From Pseudomonas capsici (GTDB lineage Bacteria > Pseudomonadota > Gammaproteobacteria > Pseudomonadales > Pseudomonadaceae): a DNA stretch of 64,000 nucleotides. The position numbers and the translations under genes are program-made. The notes below the pieces were generated by a model. That model was not told the origin of the DNA. It searched no databases and saw nothing but the letters and a program-made list of their open reading frames with translations. Location of the stretch: positions 1 to 64,000 of the forward strand of contig NZ_JAFGZD010000008.1 of the NCBI RefSeq assembly GCF_017165765.1. The letters run 5' to 3'. This document shows, piece by piece, positions 20,827 through 29,693 of this stretch (the stretch's first letter is position 1; every line of letters starts with the position of its first letter).

Positions 20827-21167
20827 GGGACGCTTCTGGCTCCGGAGCTGGAAAAGGCTTCCAGTGTCCTCCAAAGCGCGCCCGATAAACACCGGCTGTT
20901 TGTAGTGATTTGGGCGACATCGAATACCGGCAATTTAGAGTATTTGGTTCTTGGGCCAGACTCTGGTTAGTTGAAAGCCTGTACATCCCGCAGAGCTGCA
21001 AACCCGCACACGCCTGTCTTTCAGCTCAAAAACCACTCTTTTGAATACAAAAAAGCCATCACGCCACTCGTCTAGATAGCATCGCCCTCAATCTGGATAC
21101 GGTGGTTTTTTTCTAGACTGCTTAGACAAGACAGCAACATCTCGCCATCAAAGGCATGGAGGCGATC
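20827..21167. other. Divergent intergenic region with TCTAGA repeats
   Basis: About 340 bases separate fpr from the LuxR-type gene. The part near the latter contains GTCTAGATAGC (21071) and TTTTCTAGACTGCTTAGAC (21110-21128), which repeat a TCTAGA core and a GTCTA/TTAGAC arm 40 bases apart. The spacing to the start at 21168 would put the second copy over the promoter. No RNA gene was recognised. Confidence 0.4.
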
Positions 21168-21401
21168 ATGGGATCCATGGAATTCAACTCACCATCCCCA
21201 TTTCCAGCAAAAAACCTGACACAACGAGAAATCGAAATCCTCAAGTGGTCCGCGGAAGGCAAGACTGCGGGCGACATCGCAATCATCCTGAGCCTGAAAG
21301 AACGCACCATTCATTTTCATATCGCCAGTGCGATACAGAAAATGGGGGTTTGCAACAAGACCGCTGCGGCCGTCCAGGCGGCCTTGAGAGGGATGTTCTG
21401 A
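21168..21401 (+). CDS. Orphan LuxR-type helix-turn-helix protein
   Basis: The 77-residue protein is almost only a LuxR/GerE DNA-binding domain: LTQREIEILKWSAEGKTAGDIAIILSLKERTIHFHI is the four-helix HTH, cited here as residues 16-51, followed by the dimer helix IQKMGVCNKTAAAVQAAL. No autoinducer or receiver domain precedes it. GGAGG five bases before the ATG at 21168 decides the start; an ATG four codons earlier has no such site. Such stand-alone HTH proteins can act as regulators or as modulators of full-length LuxR proteins. The target is unknown, but the repeats upstream are candidate self-binding sites. Confidence 0.75.
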   Translation: MGSMEFNSPSPFPAKNLTQREIEILKWSAEGKTAGDIAIILSLKERTIHFHIASAIQKMGVCNKTAAAVQAALRGMF

Positions 21402-21531
21402 GGAGGTCGGCAATCGACCCGCAACATGGAGGGTGCCAAACAGCAAAAAGCACGTAAACTTGCCGATCTCAGCGAGCCCATTCGATGCCGGGCTCGCATG
21501 ACATACGTCGATTCCCAGAGTTTTCCTGCCC

Positions 21532-22656
21532 ATGCCCGTGCTGACCAGTCCTTTCGCTCAACTTGATCTTATTCGCCAACCCGAACAACAAGATGAGCCG
21601 TTGCAGGCATTTGATGCAGCAGATGAATACCTGCTGAACCATGTGGCAGAAACCGGCCTGACCCTGCAGAGCAAGGTGCTGGTGCTCAACGACAGTTTTG
21701 GCGCATTGGCCGCAAGCCTCGCGCAGCATGCAACGGTGGTCAGCAGCACCGATTCGTATCTGGCGGCACAAGGCCTGGAAAAGAACCTGACCCGCAATGG
21801 CATGGCCTATGACGCCGTGCCCGTGATCCCTGCCAGCGAGCCTTTGAACGGCCCTTTCGACTGGGTGCTGATCCGGGTTCCCAAGACCATGGCGCTGCTG
21901 GAAGAACAACTCATTCGCCTGCAAGGCCAGTTGGCTCCGGGTGCCCGGGTGATCGCTGCGGCGATGGTCAAGCACCTGCCACGCTCGGCCGGTGACCTGC
22001 TGGAAGAGTATGTGGGTCCGGTACAGGCATCGCTGGCCGTTAAAAAGGCACGCCTGCTGTTCTGCACTCCAGAATCCAGGCCGGTCCTGACTTCGCCCTA
22101 TCCGACCCGCTACAAGCTCGATCAACCCGCCATCGAACTGCTCAACCACGCCAACGTTTTCTGCCGCGACAGCCTGGATATCGGCACTCGGGCCTTCCTG
22201 CCCTATCTCCCCAAAAACCTGGGCTCGGCCAGAGTCGCCGATCTGGGCTGCGGCAATGGTGTGCTGGCCATCGCCAGCGCACTGGACAACCCGGATGCCC
22301 ATTACACCCTTGTGGATGAGTCCTTCATGGCCGTGCAGTCGGCTGCCGAGAACTGGCAGGCGACGCTGGGAGAACGCGAAGTGGTCATTCGTGCCGCCGA
22401 CGGTCTGGCCAGCCAGGCACCGGACTCTCTGGATGTCGTGCTCTGCAACCCGCCCTTCCATCAACAGCAGGTGGTCGGCGACTTTCTGGCCTGGCGCATG
22501 TTCCTTCAGGCAAGGGCTTCACTGGTGGTCGGTGGTGCGCTGTATATCGTCGGCAATCGCCATCTGGGCTATCACAGCAAACTGGCGCGACTGTTCCGCG
22601 GCGTGGAACAGGTCGCCGCAACGCCCAAGTTTGTGATTCTCAAAGCCCGTAAATGA
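21532..22656 (+). CDS. rlmG: 23S rRNA (guanine1835-N2)-methyltransferase RlmG
   Basis: This 374-residue SAM-dependent methyltransferase has a degenerate N-terminal methylase-like domain and a catalytic C-terminal domain (VADLGCGNGVLAIASAL for SAM binding, LCNPPFH for target base). The tandem layout is that of RlmG/RsmC enzymes; length agrees with E. coli RlmG (378), and the N-terminal SPFAQLDLIR is RlmG-like rather than RsmC-like. It methylates G1835 of 23S rRNA in E. coli. The stop is followed by a hairpin that terminates the opposite operon. Confidence 0.85.
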   Translation: MPVLTSPFAQLDLIRQPEQQDEPLQAFDAADEYLLNHVAETGLTLQSKVLVLNDSFGALAASLAQHATVVSSTDSYLAAQGLEKNLTRNGMAYDAVPVIPASEPLNGPFDWVLIRVPKTMALLEEQLIRLQGQLAPGARVIAAAMVKHLPRSAGDLLEEYVGPVQASLAVKKARLLFCTPESRPVLTSPYPTRYKLDQPAIELLNHANVFCRDSLDIGTRAFLPYLPKNLGSARVADLGCGNGVLAIASALDNPDAHYTLVDESFMAVQSAAENWQATLGEREVVIRAADGLASQAPDSLDVVLCNPPFHQQQVVGDFLAWRMFLQARASLVVGGALYIVGNRHLGYHSKLARLFRGVEQVAATPKFVILKARK

Positions 22657-22661
22657 AACTC

Positions 22662-22685
22662 AAAAAAAACCCTCCGCGAGGAGGG
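22662..22685 (-). terminator. Intrinsic terminator of the cioAB operon
   Basis: On the minus strand CCCTCC / GGAGGG around a 4-base loop (plus-strand 22670-22685) is followed by eight T. It lies 51 bases after the last gene of the operon (DUF2474). It is also only a few bases past the rlmG stop on the other strand. Confidence 0.85.
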
Positions 22686-22735
22686 TCATGAAGCCGTGTC
22701 CATAAAACACGGGATGGGAATTCAGTGCGGTTCGA

Positions 22736-22903
22736 TCAGTGGGTGGTCAATCCCGCTGCGTTCATGAACATGCGCATCAGGCTGGCCACGATGAACAGCG
22801 CAAATACACTGCCTGCCCAGATACCGACCAGCCAGGCCAGCCGTTGCCAGAGCGGCTTGCTCAAGGCAGGATCCTTGTCGTGCATGGAATCTTTGCCAGA
22901 CAT
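22736..22903 (-). CDS. DUF2474 small membrane protein (CydX-like)
   Basis: This 55-residue protein has one membrane helix (WLVGIWAGSVFALFIVASLM, about residues 24-43) preceded by KPLWQRLA. It matches the DUF2474 family, which is encoded directly after cydB/cioB. In E. coli the equally small CydX is needed for stable bd oxidase, and a like role is inferred here. AGGAG lies eight bases before the ATG. It starts 21 bases after the cioB stop and is followed by the operon terminator. Confidence 0.85.
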   Translation of the reverse strand: MSGKDSMHDKDPALSKPLWQRLAWLVGIWAGSVFALFIVASLMRMFMNAAGLTTH

Positions 22904-22924
22904 CGCCAATCTCCTCTATTCGGA

Positions 22925-23932
22925 CTAGTGGTAACCGTCTTCAGCAGTCACCTTGCCGCGGAAAACGTAATAGCTCCAGAAGGTGTACCCCAGAATGAAC
23001 GGGATGATGAACAGCGTGCCCACCAGCATGAAGCCCTGGCTCTGAGGCGGAGCCGCAGCATCCCAGATGGAGACCGACGGCGGAATGATATTGGGCCACA
23101 GGCTGATCCCCAGGCCGCTGTAACCCAGAAAGATCAGCAGCAGGGTCAGCAGGAACGGCGTGTAATGGGCATTGCGGGCTACCGCCTTGAACAGCCCGTA
23201 CATGGTGACCAGCACCAGAATCGGCACCGGCATGAACCAGAACAGGTTCGGCAGGCTGAACCAGCGGGTGGCAATGTCCGGGTGAGCCAGCGGCGTCCAG
23301 AGACTTACAATCCCGATGACCGCCAGCGTCGCCAGCGCCAGGGGACGTGCAAGATCGTGCATCGCCGCCTGCAACGGACCTTCGGTCTTCATGATCAGCC
23401 AGGTGCAGCCCAGCAACGCATAGGCGACGATCAGGGCCAGACCGCAGAACATCGGGAACGGTGCCATCCAGTCCAGCGAACCACCGGCGAACTCGCGATT
23501 GACCACCGGAATGCCTTCGATGAAAGCCCCCAGCGCCACGCCCTGGAAGAAGGTCGCAACCAGCGAGCCGCCAATGAACGCCTTATCCCAAAGATGACGC
23601 TTCTCTTCGGTAGCCTTGAAGCGGAACTCGAAAGCGACGCCGCGAAAGATCAGCCCCATCAGCATGAAGATCAGTGGCAGATAAAGCGCCGACAGCACCA
23701 CTGCATAGGCCATGGGAAAGGCCCCGAACAATGCGGCCCCGCCCAGTACCAGCCAGGTTTCGTTGCCATCCCAGACCGGAGCGACGGTGTTCATCATCAC
23801 ATCGCGGTCGGAGCTGTCTTTCATGAACGGGAAGAGAATCCCGATACCCAGGTCAAAGCCGTCCATCACCACGTACATCATGATGCCGAAGATGATGATG
23901 ACCGCCCAGATCAGTGGAAGATCGATGCCCAT
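22925..23932 (-). CDS. cioB: Cyanide-insensitive bd-type quinol oxidase subunit II
   Basis: The 335-residue polytopic inner-membrane protein belongs to the CydB family (DGFDLGIG near residue 25, WDGNETWLVLGGAALFGAFP near residues 53-72). It pairs with CioA to form a haem bd-type quinol oxidase that reduces O2 to water. Cysteine-poor, with about eight to nine helices; length is that of the Pseudomonas CioB type. It starts three bases after the cioA stop and is followed by DUF2474. Confidence 0.92.
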   Translation of the reverse strand: MGIDLPLIWAVIIIFGIMMYVVMDGFDLGIGILFPFMKDSSDRDVMMNTVAPVWDGNETWLVLGGAALFGAFPMAYAVVLSALYLPLIFMLMGLIFRGVAFEFRFKATEEKRHLWDKAFIGGSLVATFFQGVALGAFIEGIPVVNREFAGGSLDWMAPFPMFCGLALIVAYALLGCTWLIMKTEGPLQAAMHDLARPLALATLAVIGIVSLWTPLAHPDIATRWFSLPNLFWFMPVPILVLVTMYGLFKAVARNAHYTPFLLTLLLIFLGYSGLGISLWPNIIPPSVSIWDAAAPPQSQGFMLVGTLFIIPFILGYTFWSYYVFRGKVTAEDGYH

Positions 23933-23935
23933 GAC

Positions 23936-25375
23936 TCAGTTCCCCTTGCTCAGGCTGTCGAGGTTGTCGCCGTCTTCGGAGCCTTCGACGGCAGCGGAGA
24001 GCGGACGGGCTGGCGTACGTTTCTGGCCTGGACCGCCAGTCGGCGTGTGCTCGACGTGCTTCTTCGGTCCTTTGCGCACCAGACGCAGCATGTAACTGAG
24101 GCCGGCACCAAACAGCAGGAAGTAGACGACCACGAACAGCACCAGGGTGATGCTCATTTGCGTGACGCTGTGGCCGGACGAAGCATCCGCCGTGCGCATC
24201 AGGCCGTAGACGACCCAGGGCTGACGACCGATTTCAGTGGTGAACCAACCCGCCAGGATCGCGATCAGTCCCGATGGCCCCATCCACAACGCCAGATAGA
24301 GGAAGGGGCGCGAGGTGTACAGCGCATCACGCTTACGCAGCCAGAGGCTCCACAACCCGGTAAAGATCATCAGGAAACCCAGGCCGACCATGATCCGGAA
24401 CGTCCAGAACACGGTGGTCGAATTGGGTCGATCCTCGGGCTTGAACTCCTTGAGCGCCGGAACTTGCTTGTCCAGGCTGTGGGTCAGGATCAGGCTACCC
24501 AGGTACGGGATTTCCACGGCATATTTGGTCCGCTCTTCCTTCATGTCGGGCCAGCCGAACAGGATCAGAGGCGTCGGTTCGTCACCGACGTTTTCCCAGT
24601 GGCCCTCGATGGCGGCGATTTTTGCCGGCTGGTGCTTGAGAGTGTTCAAGCCGTGGAAGTCACCGACGACTGCCTGCAGCGGCGCAACCAGCAACGCCAT
24701 CCACATGGCCATCGACAGCATCTTGCGTATCGCCGGGGTGTCGCGTCCGCGCAGTAAATGCCAGGCTGCCGAGGAGCCGACAAAGAATGCGGTCGCCACA
24801 AAGGCAGCAATCGACATGTGCGCCAGGCGATACGGGAAGGACGGGTTGAAGACCACCGCGAACCAGTCGGTGGGGATCACTCGACCGTCGATGATTTCAA
24901 AACCTTGCGGCGTCTGCATCCAGCTGTTGGACGACAGGATCCAGAAGGTGGAGATCAGGGTGCCGATGGCGACCATGACCGTCGAGAAGAAGTGCAGCTT
25001 GCGGCCGACCCGGTTCCAGCCGAACAGCATCACACCGAGGAAACCCGCTTCGAGGAAGAAGGCCGTCAGCACCTCATAGGTCAGCAACGGCCCGGTAACC
25101 GCACCGGCAAAGTCGGAAAAGCGGCTCCAGTTGGTGCCGAACTGATAGGCCATGACCAGACCGGAAACCACGCCCATGCCGAAGTTGACGGCAAATATCT
25201 TCGACCAGAAATGGTAGAGATCGCGGTAAACGTCGTTGCCGGTCTTCAGCCACAGGCCTTCGAGCACAGCCAGGTAACTCGCCAGACCAATGGTGATGGC
25301 AGGAAACAGGATGTGGAACGAAATCGTGAATGCGAACTGGATGCGGGCAAGATCTAATGCCTCCAAACCGAACAT
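23936..25375 (-). CDS. cioA: Cyanide-insensitive bd-type quinol oxidase subunit I
   Basis: This 479-residue subunit carries the haems. His21 in ISFHILFPA matches the conserved axial ligand of CydA (His19 in E. coli). The quinol-binding Q loop is short, as in the CIO type of Pseudomonas rather than the long E. coli loop. The enzyme oxidises ubiquinol at high rates and resists cyanide, which suits a cyanogenic genus. First gene of cioA-cioB-DUF2474. The upstream region carries a palindrome at 25501-25521. The C-terminus ends in a charged tail (GSEDGDNLDSLSKGN). Confidence 0.92.
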   Translation of the reverse strand: MFGLEALDLARIQFAFTISFHILFPAITIGLASYLAVLEGLWLKTGNDVYRDLYHFWSKIFAVNFGMGVVSGLVMAYQFGTNWSRFSDFAGAVTGPLLTYEVLTAFFLEAGFLGVMLFGWNRVGRKLHFFSTVMVAIGTLISTFWILSSNSWMQTPQGFEIIDGRVIPTDWFAVVFNPSFPYRLAHMSIAAFVATAFFVGSSAAWHLLRGRDTPAIRKMLSMAMWMALLVAPLQAVVGDFHGLNTLKHQPAKIAAIEGHWENVGDEPTPLILFGWPDMKEERTKYAVEIPYLGSLILTHSLDKQVPALKEFKPEDRPNSTTVFWTFRIMVGLGFLMIFTGLWSLWLRKRDALYTSRPFLYLALWMGPSGLIAILAGWFTTEIGRQPWVVYGLMRTADASSGHSVTQMSITLVLFVVVYFLLFGAGLSYMLRLVRKGPKKHVEHTPTGGPGQKRTPARPLSAAVEGSEDGDNLDSLSKGN

Positions 25376-25808
25376 GATTCTTCCTCTATTCAGGTGATAC
25401 CGGCCTTTGGCAGAAAGCCATCAGCGATTGCCCCACGGTCATGGAGTCGATGCATCGGAAGTCTTCTGATGAGTATCTCGATGCTGGTTTCATGCTTTCG
25501 GTTCACATGAAATGTGTGAACGCAATGACGCAGGTCAACCGACGATGAAAGAGTAGTCCCATTCAGGCCTTGAGGCTGCGTGGTCTATTGACGCGTGGCG
25601 AGTTGTCTCACCCCTGCGCAGAGACTCCGACAAGGGCTGCAGCCCCCTAGGCGATAAGGCGCACTTCACAAAGCAGCCACAGCCTCAACCTGCTGGTATG
25701 ATGCGCGGCTTTTTCCGACTCGCAGAAACGGCGGGCTGCTGCGTCAGCCTGTGCTTTGCTTCTGGAGTCAAACATTCACGACGCAGGCCGCGTTACGGAG
25801 AGCCAGAC
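25376..25808. other. Divergent intergenic region, cioA / purine permease
   Basis: These 433 bases hold the promoters of cioAB (leftward) and of the permease (rightward). TATGAT at 25697-25702 is a plausible -10 box for the permease gene, with the ATG 107 bases on. The palindrome 25501-25521 is annotated separately. No ANR box (TTGATnnnnATCAA) was found and no RNA gene recognised. Confidence 0.4.
25501..25521. promoter_or_regulatory. Palindrome upstream of cioA
   Basis: GTTCACA and TGTGAAC are perfect 7-bp arms around TGAAATG, total 21 bases, 126 bases before the cioA start. The size suits a dimeric regulator. The protein that would bind is unknown, and it might instead serve the rightward permease gene. 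Confidence 0.35.
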
Positions 25809-27104
25809 ATGCTGGAAAGGCTGTTTCAACTCAAGGCACACAACACCAACGTGAGGACCGAGATTCTTGCGGGCGTCACGACCTTCCTGGCCATGGCATA
25901 CATCCTGTTCGTCAACCCGAGCATCCTGGGCGAAACCGGCATGGACAAGGGCGCGCTGTTCGTCGCCACCTGTCTGGCCGCCGCCATCGGCTCGGCCGTG
26001 ATGGGCCTGATCGCCAACTACCCGATTGCCCTGGCACCGGGCATGGGCCTCAATGCCTTCTTTACCTACACCGTGGTCCTGCACATGGGCCATACCTGGC
26101 AAGTGGCGCTGGGTGCGGTCTTCATTTCGGCGGTGATGTTCTTCCTGCTGTCGCTGTTCAAGATCCGCGAGTGGATCATCAACAGCATTCCCCTGCCCCT
26201 GCGCTCGGCAATTGCAGCCGGCATCGGCCTGTTCCTGGCCCTGATCGCCCTGCATAACGCCGGCATCGTGGTCAGCAACCCGGCCACCATGATCGGCATG
26301 GGCGACCTGAAACAACCGGCTCCGATCCTGGCGACCCTGGGCTTCTTCCTGATCGTGGCGCTGGACCAGCTCAAGGTCCGCGGCGCAGTCCTGATCGGCA
26401 TTCTGGTCACCACCCTCGCTTCCATCCTGCTGGGCTTCACGCCGTTTGGCGGCGTGGTGTCGATGCCACCGTCCCTGGCTCCGACCTTCCTGCAACTGGA
26501 CATCATGGGCGCGCTGGACGTTGGACTGGTCAGCATCATCTTCGCCTTCCTGTTCGTGGATATCTTCGACAACTCCGGCACCCTGATCGGCGTCGCCAAG
26601 CGTGCGGGCCTGATGGGCAAGGACGGGCACATGCCGAAAATGGGCCGTGCGCTGATCGCCGACAGCACCGCCGCCATGGCCGGCTCGCTGCTGGGTACCT
26701 CGACCACCACCAGCTACATCGAATCCGCAGCCGGCGTCAGTGCCGGTGGTCGCACCGGCCTGACCGCCATCGTGGTCAGCGTGCTGTTTCTGCTGGCGCT
26801 GTTCTTCGCACCACTGGCCAGCAGCGTGCCTGCTTTCGCCACGGCACCGGCCTTGCTGTTCGTCGCGGTGCTGATGGCTTCCGGCATGGCTGAAATCGAC
26901 TGGGAAGATCTCACTGTCGCGGCTCCGGTAGTGATTACTGCCCTGGCCATGCCTTTCACCTACTCCATCGCCAACGGCATCGCCTTTGGCTTCATTTCCT
27001 GGACAGCGATCAAGCTGCTTTCGGGACGCGGGCGCGAGCTGAACTCGGCGCTGGTGATCCTGTCGATTCTGTTCGTGATCAAGCTGGGCTGGTTCAACGC
27101 ATGA
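25809..27104 (+). CDS. NCS2-family (AzgA-like) purine permease
   Basis: This 431-residue inner-membrane permease belongs to the AzgA-like branch of NCS2: [19 protein letters not shown] near the N-terminus, [14 protein letters not shown] and [14 protein letters not shown] [10 protein letters not shown] segments are diagnostic. Members import adenine, guanine or hypoxanthine with protons. About 12-13 helices. The ATG at 25809 is used because ACGGAGAGCCAGAC precedes it and the upstream in-frame extension is not family-like. Its stop overlaps the trmA start by 4 bp (ATGA), so the two are co-translated. Confidence 0.88.
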   Translation: MLERLFQLKAHNTNVRTEILAGVTTFLAMAYILFVNPSILGETGMDKGALFVATCLAAAIGSAVMGLIANYPIALAPGMGLNAFFTYTVVLHMGHTWQVALGAVFISAVMFFLLSLFKIREWIINSIPLPLRSAIAAGIGLFLALIALHNAGIVVSNPATMIGMGDLKQPAPILATLGFFLIVALDQLKVRGAVLIGILVTTLASILLGFTPFGGVVSMPPSLAPTFLQLDIMGALDVGLVSIIFAFLFVDIFDNSGTLIGVAKRAGLMGKDGHMPKMGRALIADSTAAMAGSLLGTSTTTSYIESAAGVSAGGRTGLTAIVVSVLFLLALFFAPLASSVPAFATAPALLFVAVLMASGMAEIDWEDLTVAAPVVITALAMPFTYSIANGIAFGFISWTAIKLLSGRGRELNSALVILSILFVIKLGWFNA

Positions 27105-28186
27105 GTGTTCCTTTCGATCCCGCGAGCTACGATCGTCAGCTCGAAGAAAAAGCCGTCCGGTTGCGTGAGCTGCTGGCTCCTTTCGACGCACCCGAGCCGC
27201 AGGTATTCGACTCGCCACGCGAGCATTACCGCCTGCGTGCAGAGTTTCGTCTGTGGCGCGAAGACCAGAAGCGTTACTACGCCATGTTCGCCCCGGGCGA
27301 CAACAAGACGCCGATCCTGCTCGAAGGTCTGCCCATCGCCAGCGAGCGTATCAACGCGTTGATGCCTGTGCTGCGCGAGCGCTGGGAAGCCAGCCCGACG
27401 CTGAACCACAAGCTGTTCCAGGTGGATTTCCTGACCACCCTGGCGGGCGATGCCATGATTACCATGTGCTATCACCGTCCGCTGGACGAGGAATGGCAAG
27501 CCGAAGCGCAGACATTGGCGAGCGACCTGAATGTCAGCCTGATCGGCCGCTCCAAGGGCCAGCGTCTGGTGATCGGCCAGGATTACGTGACCGAAAAACT
27601 GGAAGTTGCCGGTCGCACGTTCAGCTATCGCCAGCCTGAAGGCGCGTTCACCCAGCCCAACGGCACCGTGAACCAGAAGATGCTCAACTGGGCCTATGAG
27701 GCGTTGGGCGAACGTAGTGACGATCTGCTGGAGCTGTATTGCGGCAACGGCAACTTCACCCTGCCGCTGGCCACCCGCGTGCGCAAGGTGCTGGCGACCG
27801 AAATCAGCAAGACGTCGGTGAATGCCGCACTGAGCAACCTGGATGACAACGCGGTGGATAACGTCACGCTGGTGCGTCTTTCTGCCGAAGAACTGACCCA
27901 GGCGCTGAACGATGTACGACCTTTCCGCCGCCTGCAGGGCGTGGATTTGAAAAGCTATGAGTTCGCCAGTGTGTTCGTCGACCCGCCACGGGCCGGCATG
28001 GACCCGGACACCTGCGAGCTGACCCGCCGCTTCGAGCGCATCCTGTACATCTCGTGCAACCCGGAAACCCTGGCCGCCAACATCGCCCAACTGCACGATA
28101 CCCACCGGATCGAGCGTTGCGCGCTGTTTGACCAGTTCCCCTATACACACCATATGGAATCAGGGGTTCTGCTGGTCAGGCGTTGA
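27101..28186 (+). CDS. trmA: tRNA (uracil-5-)-methyltransferase
   Basis: This 361-residue SAM enzyme forms ribothymidine at position 54 in the tRNA T-loop. The SAM site [15 protein letters not shown], the DPPRAGMD motif and the nucleophilic Cys in [13 protein letters not shown] are all present; there is no N-terminal TRAM domain or Fe-S cysteine set, which separates TrmA from RlmD/RlmC. Length is near E. coli TrmA (366). Coupled to the upstream permease by a 4-bp overlap. A perfect palindrome starts six bases after its stop. Confidence 0.95.
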   Translation: MSVPFDPASYDRQLEEKAVRLRELLAPFDAPEPQVFDSPREHYRLRAEFRLWREDQKRYYAMFAPGDNKTPILLEGLPIASERINALMPVLRERWEASPTLNHKLFQVDFLTTLAGDAMITMCYHRPLDEEWQAEAQTLASDLNVSLIGRSKGQRLVIGQDYVTEKLEVAGRTFSYRQPEGAFTQPNGTVNQKMLNWAYEALGERSDDLLELYCGNGNFTLPLATRVRKVLATEISKTSVNAALSNLDDNAVDNVTLVRLSAEELTQALNDVRPFRRLQGVDLKSYEFASVFVDPPRAGMDPDTCELTRRFERILYISCNPETLAANIAQLHDTHRIERCALFDQFPYTHHMESGVLLVRR

Positions 28187-28192
28187 TTGCCT

Positions 28193-28226
28193 TTCGCGAA
28201 TGAGCGGAGCGCCGCTCATTCGCGAA
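28193..28226. repeat. REP-like perfect palindrome after trmA
   Basis: TTCGCGAATGAGCGG (28193-28207) and CCGCTCATTCGCGAA (28212-28226) are perfect 15-bp arms with a 4-base loop. The same arms recur at 31578-31611. No T-tract, but it can still act as a transcript 3' end. Confidence 0.8.
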
Positions 28227-28324
28227 CAACGCCACACAAAACAATTTAGTTACTTCATGTGTAGCGCTCCATGGGCTAAGGTATAGCCGCACCCGCATAC
28301 CCGCCGCTTCGATGGATAACTGTC

Positions 28325-29602
28325 TTGAGTTCTGAATCCCCCGCCACCTCAGTCAAACTGTCCCGCGCACCAGGCTTCATCAATTTCATCCTTGCACGAC
28401 TGCTGGCGGTCTTCGCCATGCAGATCCAGGCCATTGTCGTGGCCTGGCAGGTGTATGACATGACCCGCGAGCCGATGGCACTGGCCTATGTGGGGCTTGC
28501 CCAGTTCATTCCCATGTTGCTGCTGCTCATGCCAGCCGGGGATCTGATCGATCGCTACAACCGCAAGCTGATCCTGAGCATCAGTTGGGCGGTGCAGGCG
28601 CTGTGCGGGCTGATTCTGCTGCTGTTTTCGGCGCTCAAGCTGCAAGACCTGCGTCTGATCTACGGTGCTCTCGTGCTCTATGGCTGCGCCCGTGCATTCA
28701 CAGGGCCGGCACTGCAAAGCCTGCTGCCTCAGATCGTACCCAGAGAACAGCTCGCCTCGGCCATCGCCACCAACAGCGTCATCATGCGTTGCTCCACCGT
28801 GGCCGGGCCGTTGATCGGTGGCGGCCTTTATGCGCTGGGTGGCGCAGAACTGACGTATTCGACCTGTGTGCTTTCATTCCTGGTGGGCATCCTTTGCCTG
28901 AGCCGGGTCGCGACACCTTTTGCAGGCAAGCCTGTAGACCTGGGTGACGGCGCCTGGCAGCGCTTTACCGCCGGCATCGCCTTCATCCGTTCGCGCCCCA
29001 TCATTCTGGGCACCATTTCTCTGGACCTGTTCGCCGTATTGCTCGGTGGCGTGGTGGCCCTGCTGCCCATCTATGCCCATGAGGTCCTGCATCTCGGCCC
29101 ACAAGGCCTGGGCGCACTGCGCGCCGCCATGAGCCTGGGCGAACTGGCGACCGGGGTTTACCTGAGCATGCGACCTTTGGACCGCAACGTCGGCATGACC
29201 ATGTTCCTGGCGGTGGGTGTGTTCGGTGTGGCGAATCTGGTGTTTGCCCTGTCCACCCTCTTCTGGCTGTCCTGCCTTGCCCTGTTGATCGCGGGCGCGG
29301 CGGACATGGTCAGCGTCTACATTCGCTCGGCTCTGGTGCAGTTCTCGACGCCGGATGCCATGCGTGGCCGGGTCAATGCGGTCAACATGCTGTTTATCGG
29401 CTCATCCAACGAGTTGGGTGAGTTTCGCGCCGGCACCAGCGCTTCCCTGATCGGCCCGGTTCCTGCGGCGATCATGGGCGGCCTGTGCACGCTGGGTGTC
29501 GTGGGTGCCTGGATGGTCGGGTTCAAGAGCCTGCGACGAGTGAACCACTTTGCCGATGCAGCGCCACCTGTAGAGAACGAGCAGCGGACAAAATCGGCGT
29601 AA
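28325..29602 (+). CDS. MFS transporter (EntS/MFS_3 type)
   Basis: This 425-residue, about 12-helix inner-membrane carrier resembles the EntS-like MFS_3 group (GDLIDRYNRKLIL loop between TM2 and TM3, MRGRVNAVNMLFIGSSNELGEFRAG in the second half). That group exports siderophores and small compounds; the substrate here is unknown. The start is TTG at 28325, the only one in frame near the N-terminus with a family-like length; no strong ribosome site is seen. No siderophore genes are adjacent. Confidence 0.8.
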   Translation: MSSESPATSVKLSRAPGFINFILARLLAVFAMQIQAIVVAWQVYDMTREPMALAYVGLAQFIPMLLLLMPAGDLIDRYNRKLILSISWAVQALCGLILLLFSALKLQDLRLIYGALVLYGCARAFTGPALQSLLPQIVPREQLASAIATNSVIMRCSTVAGPLIGGGLYALGGAELTYSTCVLSFLVGILCLSRVATPFAGKPVDLGDGAWQRFTAGIAFIRSRPIILGTISLDLFAVLLGGVVALLPIYAHEVLHLGPQGLGALRAAMSLGELATGVYLSMRPLDRNVGMTMFLAVGVFGVANLVFALSTLFWLSCLALLIAGAADMVSVYIRSALVQFSTPDAMRGRVNAVNMLFIGSSNELGEFRAGTSASLIGPVPAAIMGGLCTLGVVGAWMVGFKSLRRVNHFADAAPPVENEQRTKSA

Positions 29603-29693
29603 TACAGACCGAATCCATATAGATAGACAGCCGGACTGGCGAAGCGACGTATCACCGGCAACACTCCCTAGAGTTCAGCGGAGGGCTTTCAGA

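Noticed and set aside
22739..24757. Open frame of 672 codons on the plus strand
   Set aside because: Antisense of the cioAB operon; no recognisable domain and His/Gln/Arg-rich.
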